Source: 2-01-FULL-39-33 sp964361645
Lineage (GTDB): Bacteria; Patescibacteriota; Patescibacteriia; 2-01-FULL-39-33
Assembly (NCBI GenBank): GCA_964361645.1
Contig: CAYIBK010000001.1
Coordinates: 10,160 to 74,159, forward strand
Direction: 5' to 3'
DNA: 64,000 nt
Part shown: piece by piece, positions 14,921 to 23,838 of the stretch
Position numbering within the stretch: the stretch's first letter is position 1
How the letters are laid out: every line of letters begins with the position of its first letter
Translations under genes and position numbers: made by a program
Notes under the pieces: model-generated
What the model was told of the DNA's origin: nothing
What the model saw: the letters and a program-made list of their open reading frames with translations, nothing else
The model's database searches: none

Positions 14921-15887
14921 GGAATTAGTAGAAAAATTAAATCAGGTTAAGGATTTGAGTTCGGGTGGAAACCCAAACTCTGTTTGGGTTACATCCAATA
15001 AGGAGATACTGATGAGCCAAATCCAGCCCAATAATCAAAATGAATCCCCAGTTGCCAAAAGCAGTGAAAGAATTTATTATTTTGAGTATTTCAATAATCT
15101 TTTCAGGCAAAGTATTTTAAAGCCTGCAACTGCTTTTATGATAATCGTTTTTGTCTTGTTGGGTTATTCAGCCACCGTTTCTGTGGCCGGTGATAGTTTG
15201 CCCGGGGATATGTTTTATCCTATTAAAACAGCCAGAGAAAAAGTTCAATTGGCTTTTACTTTTGAAGAAGGGGAAAAGGTAATGTTGCAAATGGCTTTTG
15301 TTTCCAATCGAGCTGATGAATTACAGCAATTAGTTAGAACCACAGACAATACAGCTAGAAGCAAGGCAGCAGTTAAAAAAACTGCTCAACAGATAGTTAA
15401 AGATGTTAAAGATGTTAAAGATCAACTCAATAAAATTAGTTTGGCAGCTGTTAGCATTATTGATGTGGCCAAAGAAGTTGATACTAAGACGCTAGAGGTA
15501 AAACAGAGTTTAACAGCAGCGCATGAGGGCCTATCAACAGAAATTAAAAATGAAGTTAGCGATGATTTAAAAGAGGCTATTGTGACTACCGAAGAAACTG
15601 GCACTAGCGCTCTAAATGTAATTATTAAAAAATATGAAAGTGGCGAGATAAAAATAGCCGATAGCGAAGTAACTTCCAGAGTAGCAGACAGAATAAAGGA
15701 TGCCGAAGGCAATATTAGTGGAGCAATCCAGACTACTCAAAACGCTTCTAGCACTCAAATTACCATTGGACAAGCAAAGGATTTATTGGATCAAAAAAGT
15801 TTTTCTTTAGCTTTAGAAAAGATTACCGAAACAAATCAGATAGTAAATACATCCACCAGTACCAGCACTAGTACTCCAGCACAGTAG
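14910..15887 (+). CDS. DUF5667-type membrane protein, putative anti-sigma partner
   Basis: 325 residues. There is a short cytoplasmic N-terminus, one transmembrane helix at about 70-92, then the DUF5667 signature SVAGDSLPGDMFYPIKTAREKVQLAFTF. A long helical, Lys/Ala-rich outside region to about 310 and a Ser/Thr tail follow. It is coupled to the sigma gene by an 11-base overlap. The DUF5667 family is common next to ECF sigma genes in Patescibacteria and Actinobacteria, but its biochemical role is not settled. Residues 20-30 (GNPNSVWVTSN) are encoded by a perfect 9-base-stem hairpin (14970-14990), which looks like an inserted repeat. Confidence 0.82.
   Translation: MTHKELVEKLNQVKDLSSGGNPNSVWVTSNKEILMSQIQPNNQNESPVAKSSERIYYFEYFNNLFRQSILKPATAFMIIVFVLLGYSATVSVAGDSLPGDMFYPIKTAREKVQLAFTFEEGEKVMLQMAFVSNRADELQQLVRTTDNTARSKAAVKKTAQQIVKDVKDVKDQLNKISLAAVSIIDVAKEVDTKTLEVKQSLTAAHEGLSTEIKNEVSDDLKEAIVTTEETGTSALNVIIKKYESGEIKIADSEVTSRVADRIKDAEGNISGAIQTTQNASSTQITIGQAKDLLDQKSFSLALEKITETNQIVNTSTSTSTSTPAQ
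14970..14990 (+). repeat. Hairpin inside the DUF5667 gene
   Basis: AACCCAAAC/GTTTGGGTT with loop TCT, in frame in the cytoplasmic N-terminal part of the protein. Confidence 0.6.
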
Positions 15888-15989
15888 AGGAAAATGTCAG
15901 AATAATAGTAAATGAATCGGTTAAAATAGAAAATGCGAATTCCACAGTATCCACTAGCACAAATAAATCATTATAAGGTAGAATAATAT

Positions 15990-16039
15990 CGTCATTTCAC
16001 ATTAAGATTGCTTTGTCCGCTGCGCTCCCTCGCAATGAC
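15990..16039. repeat. Partial CATTGCGAGG-family element
   Basis: GTCATTTC...AAGATTGCTT...CCCTCGCAATGACG. The left arm is degraded and the right arm is intact. Confidence 0.7.
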
Positions 16040-16050
16040 GGTGAAGAAAG

Positions 16051-16136
16051 TGTCATTAGCGAGCGAAGCGAAGCAATCCTATTTTATATGAACCTGAGAT
16101 TGCTTCATTTCGCCTCCGGCTTCATTCGCAATGACA
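16051..16136. repeat. CATTGCGAGG-family element
   Basis: TGTCATTAGCGAGCGAAGCGAAGCAATC and GATTGCTTC...CGCAATGACA form the two arms. Confidence 0.85.
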
Positions 16137-16203
16137 GTAAAAGAAGGTATTTCAGATTTATAACGAAAATGTTTCCCAGCCGGCGAGGCCAATAAATTTC
16201 AAT

Positions 16204-16297
16204 AATTGGTACTGGTAAGGGGCCACCGCTAAGCACAGTTTATGGCAAAAGCCAAAAAGAGTGTTTAGTGGTAGTTCCATACACGGACATACCAATT
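16204..16297 (+). ncRNA. Putative structured RNA
   Basis: Three nested helices can be drawn by eye. The outer one is AATTGGTA (16204-16211) with TACCAATT (16290-16297). The middle one is ACCGCTAAGCAC (16225-16236) with GTGTTTAGTGGT (16261-16272), 12 pairs including 2 G-U. The inner one is TGGC/GCCA with an AAAA loop (16243-16254). The G-U pairs suggest an RNA rather than a DNA palindrome. A terminator-like hairpin follows at 16337-16357. It does not match any RNA family I recognise, and the strand is assumed from the downstream gene. Confidence 0.45.
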
Positions 16298-16323
16298 CGG
16301 GTGTTCATTAAATTTTGGGGTTT

Positions 16324-16384
16324 ACCCCGTTAAATAAAAAATCCTTTCAGGATTTTTGGCAATAAAATTGCCTATTTAACAGGG
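16324..16384. repeat. ACCCCGTTAAATAA inverted-repeat unit without a gene
   Basis: ACCCCGTTAAATA (from 16324) and TATTTAACAGGG (to 16384) are inverted copies. Between them lie two small hairpins, AAAATCCT/AGGATTTT and GGCAAT/ATTGCC. The ends match those of the GIY-YIG cassette at 56612-56900. Confidence 0.65.
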
Positions 16385-16558
16385 CAAGAAAATGGGACTT
16401 GAGTTCTTCATCTGCTTTTGGTAAAGGTTGAATCGCGTTAGCGGTGCCCTTAGCCAGGTGGAGTTTAGGAAATCTCTTTGTAATCAAAGAGGTTCTAACT
16501 CTTGTTTCCATCCCATCTTTTAAAATGGACATTTTAATAAAATAAACCTAATTCATTT

Positions 16559-19500
16559 ATGAGAAAATTAGTAACTTACGTTGTAGTAGTTGCTACTATC
16601 GTTTGGTCTTTAGGACTAGCCGCTGTTGTTCCAGCTTCAGCCGCTTATTCACCAGTGGCTGGTGATTTGATCAAGACCGCAACAGATAGCGCAGTTTACT
16701 ACATTGACGCAGGTGGCAAACGAAATTTGTTTGTTAATGGCGTCACTTTCTGGACATGGTATAGCGGTAGCTGGTCTGCTCTTAAAATGGGCAACGCCTC
16801 AAAAACCGTTAAAATCCTTTCCCAGGGAGATTTTGATGCCTTAACTGCTGGCGGCCATGCGGCTGTTAGACCAGGCACCAAATTAATTAAATTCCAAAAC
16901 AGCCCTAAGGTTTATGTTGTTAGCACTAGCAATACCCTAAGAGAAGTAAGCGACACGCTTGCTAAATCTCTGTTTGGTACCAACTATGCTACCGCTAAGC
17001 TTATTACCATTCAGAATGGTTTTGAAACCGATTACACCAAGGGCGCTGCTTTAACTAGTGGTGATGCATTACCTAATGGATCTTTAATCAAGTACACAGG
17101 TAGCGAAGATATCTATCTTATCCAAGACGGACAAAAGAGAATGGTATCTAGCGATGCTTTCATTGCTAATGGTTTTGCAGCTAGCTCAGTTGTAACTGTG
17201 GCTACTTCCATGTCTTACACTGTTGGTACTTCTATCACCGGTGAAGAGGCAGCACTTACAACCGTGGCTGGTACAGCATCAGGCCCTGTGGCTACTGCTG
17301 GTTCTGTGATGGTGGCTTTGGCTTCCGACACTCCAGCTGCTGGCTTGGCTTTGACTAGCGCCCAAAGAGTTGGCTTTACTAAAGTCAATTTCACTGCTTC
17401 CGCCGATGGCGATGCTGTTATTGATCATATGGTTGTCCAGAGAACCGGCATTGGCGCTGATTCAGATTTCAGCACTCTTATCTTATTGGATAGCGCAGGC
17501 AATGTTGTTGGTAATTCACAAACTTTGAATTCTGCTCACCAAGTAACATTTTCTACTGATTTGACAATTCCTAAAGGCACCACCAAGTCCTATACTTTGG
17601 CAGCTAATATGGCTACCTCTGGCTTAGGCGGCGGTAACTTGCCTTCTTTGTCTTTAGTTACAGTTACGCCCAAGGGTTCAACCACTATTTCCGGTACTCT
17701 GCCGATTGTTGGTAACATCATAACTATTAACAGCGCTTTGACCATTGGTACCGTTACCATTACTGCTACTGGCGCTTCTTACAACCCAACAGCCGCTACT
17801 AAGCAAGTTGGTACTGAAAACTACATCTTTGCTTCTTTGAAAGCCACAGCTAATTCCACTGAAGATATTCAGATTGAATCGATCAGATGGTATCAAGCTT
17901 CAACTACCGCTGATTCCGATATTACTGGTCTTGAATTATTGCAAGACGGCGTTACCGTTGTTGGCACAGGTAGTTTAGTTGACAGAGAAGTTATCTTTAA
18001 CTTCACTACCCCGATAAAAATCGTCAAAGGCAACAGCAAAGAGTTCAGCGTCCGCGGCGACATTGTCAATGGTTCTGGACGAGTAGCATCTTTTGGTCCA
18101 AGCAAGATAACCGACTGGAAAGTCAAGGGTTTGACTTATAGCGCTTATCTAAACCCAACCTATGATAATGCTACCGAACCATACTTGATTCCAGGCCCAC
18201 TAGCTACTATTGATAAAGGTTCTATTACCTTTTCTAAAGCTACCATCACCAGCACTAATGTCGCTCCCTCGGTTACCAACCAAGAATTGAGCGCTTTCTA
18301 CGCTCAAGTTATTGGCGAACCAGTACAAGTTACTCGAATTGTGGTTGATGTAGCTACAGGCAGTGCTAAAATCATCAATGTTAAAATCGTTGATGCCAAT
18401 GGTGTTATCGTAGCTGGTCCGACTGATCCAGGAGCAGATACCGGCTCGGGAGCAACTAGCGGTTATGCTACCTCTACCGATACTATTACTTTCCCGGTAG
18501 GTACCAATAAGTACACTATTAAGGGCGACTTGGTCTCTTCAGCTCAATGGGCAACTAATGCTTCATTAGCTATTAGATTAGAGAGCGCTAAAACGACTGC
18601 CAAAGGCCAAACAACTAACTTAAGTATCACCGCTTCACCAAGCAGTTCCTTTGTGACTCTTGATACTTTGACAGTTAAGTCAGCGTCTTTGACAGTTAAA
18701 ACTTCGGCTTCACCAGCCGCTCAAACTGTGGTTAAAGGTACTACTGGCTGGACTTTTGCCAACTTCACTTTAGATACCTCTGGTTCCGGTGAAGATGTTA
18801 AAGTTACCCAGTTGACCATTAAGCACACCACCACTGCCGGCGGTTATTTCGGCGATATCCAAAATATAACTTTATATGATGGCACTACCGCTTTAAATAC
18901 TCCGGTTCAAGGCAGTTCGGAGACAGCTGATACTCTAAATTCAACAGCTACCACGACCATTACTCTTTTATCGGCTTTAACCATTCCTAAGAACACGGTT
19001 AAGACCTTGACTTTAAAGGGTAGTATTTCTGGTTCAGCTACCACTTCTGGCGTAGGTACTCCACAAGAGAACACCTTTGCTCATAAGTTTGGCATTGTCA
19101 GAGCTGGTAATATAACCGCTACTGGCGCTAATACTGGTACTTCAGTTACCCCGACTGTTACTGCTTCTGACGGCCAAGCCCAGACTATTACTTCTGGTGG
19201 AACCTTGAGATACTACGCTTCCGGTTCTAACCCAGGCAACCAAATTTTGGTTGGCGGTACTACTGGCAACACAGTTGGCGTAATCAATGTTGAAGCTTTA
19301 TATGAAAATATTGAAGTTTCCAGCATTGGTATGACCTTCAATGATGCTGCTGGCGCTAATGATGTGTCTAGTGTTGATGTTACTGATGGCACTAACACTT
19401 GGAATGTACCAGTGAGCGGTCAATACGCCACAGCTTCTCCAGCTGCCGGTTCTTTGATCATCCCAGTGGGTACTGTTAAGACCTTGACAGTCAAGGCTAA

Positions 19501-20272
19501 CACCAGCCGATCAGGCTTAAACCAGGTTGCCGTATCAGGCGATAGCTTTACTATCACCTTCTCCAATATGGTAACTAAGGGTATAGCATCAGGTATAACT
19601 GGCGGTGACGGCGGTTCTATGACTATTACTGGTCAAGCCACTGCTACCAACAGCAACTATATCTATGCTTCCAAGCCAACTGTCGGTAGTTTCACTTCCA
19701 GCTTAGGTACTGGCGTAGAAAGAACTCTATTCCAATTCACCATTACAGCTGATGCTAAAGGCGATATCGGTTTCTACAAAGCTACTTTTGATATCACCAC
19801 TTCAGCTAATAGCGGTGTAACCACTACCAACTTGAAGTTCTACGAAGGCACAAAAGATTTAAGTTATGCCCAAACCAATTACAATATTCCTGATAACGAG
19901 GGCGTAAAAGAGATTATTGTTGCCGGAGAAGGCGGAACTATGCGTTATAATGTCTTGTTCAATACCGAATCTTATACAGCTTCTCCAAACTGGGAATACA
20001 CCCTTGTGGGTGCTGGTACCAGCAAGACTTATTACTTCAAGGGTACAGTTCAGAAGAGTACTTCAGGCAATTACAATTATTCAGTTAGCTTAGTTGGTGA
20101 TAATGCAGCTGCCGGTATGGCTGATGCAAGCACCACCGATGCTTTAGCTAATGATAGCTTTATCTGGTCTGATTTGAACTATGGTAACAACACCGGTACC
20201 GCTACCGCCACTAACGAGTGGACTAACGGCTACCTCTTGTTCACCACCTCAACTCAGTCAGCTACTTTCTAA
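16559..20272 (+). CDS. Large secreted S-layer-like protein
   Basis: 1237 residues. The signal peptide MRKLVTYVVVVATIVWSLGLA ends near Ala28 (VVPASA). Residues 34-165 form a module (GDLIKTATDSAVYYIDAGGKR, NGVTFWTWYSG, KLIKFQNSPKVYVV) that recurs almost identically at the C-terminus of the protein at 27746. A weaker second copy (GSLIKYTGSEDIYLIQDGQKR) follows near 180-230. The remainder is Thr/Ser/Ala/Gly-rich and beta-predicted. It has repeating blocks of about 100-150 residues with phrases like LTIPKGT.K.LTLK. Codon choice is more uniform and GC-richer than in neighbouring genes, as expected for a very abundant protein. No cell-wall sorting motif is seen. S-layer function is inferred from size, signal peptide, composition and a strong terminator. 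Confidence 0.8.
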   Translation: MRKLVTYVVVVATIVWSLGLAAVVPASAAYSPVAGDLIKTATDSAVYYIDAGGKRNLFVNGVTFWTWYSGSWSALKMGNASKTVKILSQGDFDALTAGGHAAVRPGTKLIKFQNSPKVYVVSTSNTLREVSDTLAKSLFGTNYATAKLITIQNGFETDYTKGAALTSGDALPNGSLIKYTGSEDIYLIQDGQKRMVSSDAFIANGFAASSVVTVATSMSYTVGTSITGEEAALTTVAGTASGPVATAGSVMVALASDTPAAGLALTSAQRVGFTKVNFTASADGDAVIDHMVVQRTGIGADSDFSTLILLDSAGNVVGNSQTLNSAHQVTFSTDLTIPKGTTKSYTLAANMATSGLGGGNLPSLSLVTVTPKGSTTISGTLPIVGNIITINSALTIGTVTITATGASYNPTAATKQVGTENYIFASLKATANSTEDIQIESIRWYQASTTADSDITGLELLQDGVTVVGTGSLVDREVIFNFTTPIKIVKGNSKEFSVRGDIVNGSGRVASFGPSKITDWKVKGLTYSAYLNPTYDNATEPYLIPGPLATIDKGSITFSKATITSTNVAPSVTNQELSAFYAQVIGEPVQVTRIVVDVATGSAKIINVKIVDANGVIVAGPTDPGADTGSGATSGYATSTDTITFPVGTNKYTIKGDLVSSAQWATNASLAIRLESAKTTAKGQTTNLSITASPSSSFVTLDTLTVKSASLTVKTSASPAAQTVVKGTTGWTFANFTLDTSGSGEDVKVTQLTIKHTTTAGGYFGDIQNITLYDGTTALNTPVQGSSETADTLNSTATTTITLLSALTIPKNTVKTLTLKGSISGSATTSGVGTPQENTFAHKFGIVRAGNITATGANTGTSVTPTVTASDGQAQTITSGGTLRYYASGSNPGNQILVGGTTGNTVGVINVEALYENIEVSSIGMTFNDAAGANDVSSVDVTDGTNTWNVPVSGQYATASPAAGSLIIPVGTVKTLTVKANTSRSGLNQVAVSGDSFTITFSNMVTKGIASGITGGDGGSMTITGQATATNSNYIYASKPTVGSFTSSLGTGVERTLFQFTITADAKGDIGFYKATFDITTSANSGVTTTNLKFYEGTKDLSYAQTNYNIPDNEGVKEIIVAGEGGTMRYNVLFNTESYTASPNWEYTLVGAGTSKTYYFKGTVQKSTSGNYNYSVSLVGDNAAAGMADASTTDALANDSFIWSDLNYGNNTGTATATNEWTNGYLLFTTSTQSATF

Positions 20273-20311
20273 TGTAGTTGCGACACATTTAGTTGTAAAT
20301 TGTTGAAATAG

Positions 20312-20343
20312 AAAAACAGCCCCGTCATTTGACGGGGCTGTTT
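20312..20343 (+). terminator. Strong terminator of the S-layer-like gene
   Basis: AAAAACAGCCCCGTC/GACGGGGCTGTTT with loop ATTT. Confidence 0.92.
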
Positions 20344-20370
20344 GATTTTGGCTGTGTTTTTATATATAAT
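20342..20370 (+). promoter_or_regulatory. Promoter of the first O-antigen-ligase-like gene
   Basis: TTGATT (20342-20347), a 17-base spacer and TATAAT (20365-20370). It starts on the T-tract of the preceding terminator. Confidence 0.65.
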
Positions 20371-20386
20371 TGTTCTTGTAAATGGC

Positions 20387-20416
20387 TGTAGAGACGGGGC
20401 ATGCCCCGTCTCTACA
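20387..20416. repeat. 30-base perfect palindrome in a 5' leader
   Basis: TGTAGAGACGGGGCA/TGCCCCGTCTCTACA is completely self-complementary. It lies in the predicted leader of the 20510 gene, directly after its promoter. Confidence 0.85.
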
Positions 20417-20451
20417 AATCATGGCAGATTTCCTTGCAATGACAAATACAC

Positions 20452-20493
20452 CGTCATTGCGAGGAGGGAGTGAAATGACCGACGCGGCAATCT
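20452..20493. repeat. Half CATTGCGAGG-family element
   Basis: CGTCATTGCGAGGAGGGAGTG...GCGGCAATCTC. Only the left arm is present here; a short TTGCAATGACA remnant lies at about 20433-20443. Confidence 0.75.
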
Positions 20494-20509
20494 CATATTC
20501 ATTTAACTT

Positions 20510-22957
20510 ATGAAACTACAATTGGAAAAATATATTGTTTTAACTATCAAAATCGGCCTAATATCCGTTTTATTTTTACCGCTTTTGGCGGCTGGTTCTT
20601 TTTATTTTCCCTTTATCGTGCCTCGTAATATCGCTTTTAGGATTATTACCGAGCTGGTTTTTGTCCTCTATCTTTATTTAGCTTTATTTGGCAATTCATA
20701 TCGGCCCAGATTCAATATATTGGCTAAAATTATCACTGCTTTTTTTGTAGTTTTGTTTTTAACTTCCATCACTGGTGTTAATTTCTTATCCAGCTTGTGG
20801 GGCGATTATGAGCGTATGGGCGGCTTGTTTCATTTGGCCCATCTTTATTTGTATTTTTTTGTTTTGATAAATATTTTTAAAACTAAAGAGGATTGGCTAA
20901 AAGCCATTTCCATTTCTTTGTTTGTTGGCTTAATGGCCAGTTTTATCGCCCTGGGGCAATATCTAAATACCGGAGTTATTTCTAAAACTGGCAGCGGCGA
21001 AAGGCTATCCAGCAGTATTGGCAACGCTTCTTTTTTTGCCGCTTACCTCTTGATTAATTTACTATTGGGGTTTTATTTGTTATGGAACAAGGAATTGAAA
21101 GCAAAATTATTTTTCTATACTTGGGTGGGCTTTGATTTATTTTTGATTGCTTATGAAATATTTAATCGCGTGAATATCGGCCGTGGCTTTGTTTTGCCGA
21201 TGTTGTCTAATAAGATTTTTCTGGCAGTTTTTATTGCCATTCATTTAGCAGCCGGTCTGGCTTATTGGTATAAGAACAAATATCAGGCTACTCGGCTGTT
21301 TTTGGCCATTATTTTATTATTTGAAAGCTTTATTTTATTCTCCACTCAAACCCGCGGTTCTATTTTGGGCCTTTATGTCGGTTTGGTTATTTTGGCAGTT
21401 TTAAATTTGATTTTTAACAGGTCTTATAACAAAGCTTTAAAGAATAAATTATCAGTCTTATTATCTTTGATTGTTTTGTTTATAATGGTGGCATCACCCG
21501 TGATTATTTACCTTAATCGTAATTCCAGTTTGGTTTTAAACCAGCCAACCCTGTACCGCCTGACCACTATTTCTATCACTGATATCACCACTCAGTCGCG
21601 TTTAACCACTTGGCGGGCCAGTTTTAACGGTTTAATGGATCGGCCTGTTTTTGGCTGGGGCGTGGAAAATTATAAAGATGCTTTTAATAAGTATTTTCCC
21701 ACGGAAATTTACCGCGATCGCGGTTCTCAATTGTGGTTTGATCGAGCTCACAATGTAGTAATGGATGTGGCTGTTACCAGCGGGTTTTTGGGCTTGGCTG
21801 TTTATTTATTAATTTATTTGGTCGTTCTCTGGCAGGTTATCAAAACTTATCGCAAAACCAGGGATTTTTCTTATTTGATTATTTTAATAACTGTTTTGGC
21901 TTATTTTATTCAGAATATGTTTGTTTTCGACACTCTAAATAGCGAAATAATGATTTTTCTAATCTTAGGCTTTATTGCTTTCTTGGGCATGGATGATGTT
22001 TTAAATAATCATCAACTTCAACAGTCGGGCAATAAGCGCTTGCCTCAGGTTAAAAATTATACTTTATTTCCCCTGGTATTTTTACTGGTTATATTTATAA
22101 TTTTCGCTTATCAGTTTAATGTTAAGGCTGTTCAAGCTAACAAATTGGTTTTTAAACAACTGGCTTTAAGGCAGGTGGCAGGGGACACCTATGATCAGCG
22201 CGTGGTTGATACTATAAAGGAAGCCATTGATTTAAGCCCTATTGGCCGGTTTGAAACCAGACAGCAATTGGCTAATTATCTCATGGCTTTGATTAAGGGT
22301 AGGAAAGTTGATAATGTTATTTTAGCTCCATTAGCCGAATTGGCTATTGGTGAGCTTAAAAAAAGCATTGAAGAAGAGCCCCAGAATGTCCGCCATTATT
22401 TGTATTTGGCCACAGTTTATAACGCCGCTTTTAAAATAAATCCCGAGTATCCCAAAGAAGCTGTTAAGCTTATAACCGCAGCCCTGCCCCTGAGCCCTTC
22501 CCGGCCTCAGATGTATTCGGAGAGATGCCAAGCGTATATGAATCAGGATTTATATGATGAAGCTATAGTTGATTGCCAGAAATCTCTGGATTTGAGTCCT
22601 AATGTCATGGAATCGCATTGGAATTTGTTTTTAGCCTATCTTTTGGCAGACAAAATAAAAGAAGCCGATCAAGAATTATCAGTTGCCAAAGAGGTGGGAG
22701 AAAAAACAGCCAATCCCATTTTGTTTGACCGGGTAATCAATGCTTATTCGCAGACAGGCCATTGGAATAGGGTAGTTGAAATTTTAGAAGCTGAAATAAT
22801 CAATAAGCCAACCGATGCCCTGCTGTATGCTAAATTGGCTGTGGCTTACCAGCAAATTGGTGATAAAACCAAAGCCAAAGAATCGGTCTTAAAGGCAATT
22901 GAGCTGGATTCCAATCTTCGTGAGGAAGCGGAAATGTTCTTGCAGACGCTTAAATAA
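20510..22957 (+). CDS. O-antigen ligase/polymerase-like membrane protein with TPR tail
   Basis: 815 residues. About eleven to twelve transmembrane segments fill residues 12-540. The Wzy/WaaL-type region includes TRGSILGLYVG near 281 and the extracytoplasmic loop SRLTTWRASFNGLMDRPVFGWG with the DRAHN motif near 409, typical of glycan ligases and polymerases. From about 590 the protein is soluble with tetratricopeptide repeats (SPNVMESHWNLFLAYLLADK, DALLYAKLAVAYQQIGD). Proteins of this architecture join lipid-linked glycans to an acceptor outside the membrane. It is followed after 32 bases by a TPR protein and then by a paralogue, so a three-gene unit is likely. Whether it polymerises or ligates cannot be told. 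Confidence 0.85.
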   Translation: MKLQLEKYIVLTIKIGLISVLFLPLLAAGSFYFPFIVPRNIAFRIITELVFVLYLYLALFGNSYRPRFNILAKIITAFFVVLFLTSITGVNFLSSLWGDYERMGGLFHLAHLYLYFFVLINIFKTKEDWLKAISISLFVGLMASFIALGQYLNTGVISKTGSGERLSSSIGNASFFAAYLLINLLLGFYLLWNKELKAKLFFYTWVGFDLFLIAYEIFNRVNIGRGFVLPMLSNKIFLAVFIAIHLAAGLAYWYKNKYQATRLFLAIILLFESFILFSTQTRGSILGLYVGLVILAVLNLIFNRSYNKALKNKLSVLLSLIVLFIMVASPVIIYLNRNSSLVLNQPTLYRLTTISITDITTQSRLTTWRASFNGLMDRPVFGWGVENYKDAFNKYFPTEIYRDRGSQLWFDRAHNVVMDVAVTSGFLGLAVYLLIYLVVLWQVIKTYRKTRDFSYLIILITVLAYFIQNMFVFDTLNSEIMIFLILGFIAFLGMDDVLNNHQLQQSGNKRLPQVKNYTLFPLVFLLVIFIIFAYQFNVKAVQANKLVFKQLALRQVAGDTYDQRVVDTIKEAIDLSPIGRFETRQQLANYLMALIKGRKVDNVILAPLAELAIGELKKSIEEEPQNVRHYLYLATVYNAAFKINPEYPKEAVKLITAALPLSPSRPQMYSERCQAYMNQDLYDEAIVDCQKSLDLSPNVMESHWNLFLAYLLADKIKEADQELSVAKEVGEKTANPILFDRVINAYSQTGHWNRVVEILEAEIINKPTDALLYAKLAVAYQQIGDKTKAKESVLKAIELDSNLREEAEMFLQTLK

Positions 22958-22989
22958 TAAAATATTAATAATTTAAGTAATAATTATTT

Positions 22990-23715
22990 ATGAAAATTTT
23001 AAAAAACAAATTAGTTATAGTGGGCCTGATTTTTGTGGTTTTGATGCTGGGCCTGTATTTTTCCGGCTTTGATAAAAGCGGTTGGCTGAATTTTAACCGC
23101 AATAATAATAACAACGACAGCATAGAAAACCAAATTGAAAAGCTTTTTGCTTTTAAAATGGTTAGAACCGACCTGGCGGCGGAATTCAATGAAAAATACC
23201 GCAACGAAATGACTGTTTATAAAGATACGGTTTTAGCGTCGCCTGATAAATTCAATTTCAACGCTTTTATGGGCGCGGCAATGGTTAAATATACCGTGGC
23301 TGATTATGATGGCGCTAGGGATTTATGGCTTTACATTAATCAAGTTCGTCCCAGCAGCAGCCCTTCATTTTATAATTTAGGCAATTTATACGCTGACATT
23401 TATAAAGATTGTGCTGAAGCGGAAAAATATTACACTATTGCCACTACCAATGATCCTAATGAAATCGGTTATTTAAGGAATATTTTTGATTTATATAATG
23501 CCAAATGCCCTAATAAGGAAATGGCTGAAGCAACTCTTAAGAAAGCCTTGTCAATCAGGTCTGATGCCGTTGATTTTATTGTTTTGGCTGCTGAATTTTA
23601 TCGCGATCAAGGCAATAGGGCAGAAGCAATAAAATATTATGAGCAGGCCATTAAATTATCACCGCAAAATCAAGCCCTAAAAGACGAATATAATCGCTTT
23701 AAGAATGGAAATTAA
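22990..23715 (+). CDS. Membrane-anchored TPR protein
   Basis: 241 residues with one N-terminal transmembrane helix (about 8-28), an Asn-rich linker (NRNNNNNDS) and tetratricopeptide-like repeats from about 95 to the end (PSFYNLGNLYADIYKDCAEAEKYYTIAT, AEFYRDQGNRAEAIKYYEQAIKLSP). It sits between two ligase-like genes that each carry their own TPR tail, so a scaffolding or accessory role in glycan ligation is plausible but inferred. Confidence 0.8.
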   Translation: MKILKNKLVIVGLIFVVLMLGLYFSGFDKSGWLNFNRNNNNNDSIENQIEKLFAFKMVRTDLAAEFNEKYRNEMTVYKDTVLASPDKFNFNAFMGAAMVKYTVADYDGARDLWLYINQVRPSSSPSFYNLGNLYADIYKDCAEAEKYYTIATTNDPNEIGYLRNIFDLYNAKCPNKEMAEATLKKALSIRSDAVDFIVLAAEFYRDQGNRAEAIKYYEQAIKLSPQNQALKDEYNRFKNGN

Positions 23716-23730
23716 TTTCTATTTTTAAAT

Positions 23731-23803
23731 TGTCATTGCGAGGGAGCTTAAGCGACCGAAGCAACCTCATTTCATATGGGATTGCTTCGTTCCTCGCAAT
23801 GAC
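23731..23803. repeat. CATTGCGAGG-family element
   Basis: TGTCATTGCGAGGGAGC...GAAGCAACC and GATTGCTTCG...CTCGCAATGACG. Confidence 0.88.
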
Positions 23804-23838
23804 GGCATGGCAGATAATTAGAATGTTAAAGATACTTT

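Larger units (their letters stand above)
15888..16558. other. Repeat- and structure-rich spacer before the S-layer gene
   Basis: No convincing gene. It contains two CATTGCGAGG-type elements, a foldable segment (16204-16297), an ACCCCGTTAAATA inverted-repeat unit around a terminator-like hairpin, and a CTCTTTG/CAAAGAG hairpin (about 16471-16488) in the leader of the S-layer gene. No confident promoter for that gene was found. Confidence 0.6.

Noticed and set aside
16347..16532. 61-codon open frame on the minus strand (begins MSILKDGMETRVRTSLITKRF)
   Set aside because: It has a protein-like composition but runs through a terminator-like hairpin and an inverted-repeat unit, has no ribosome site, and lies in the S-layer leader. 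It may be a remnant, but there is not enough support to call it a gene.
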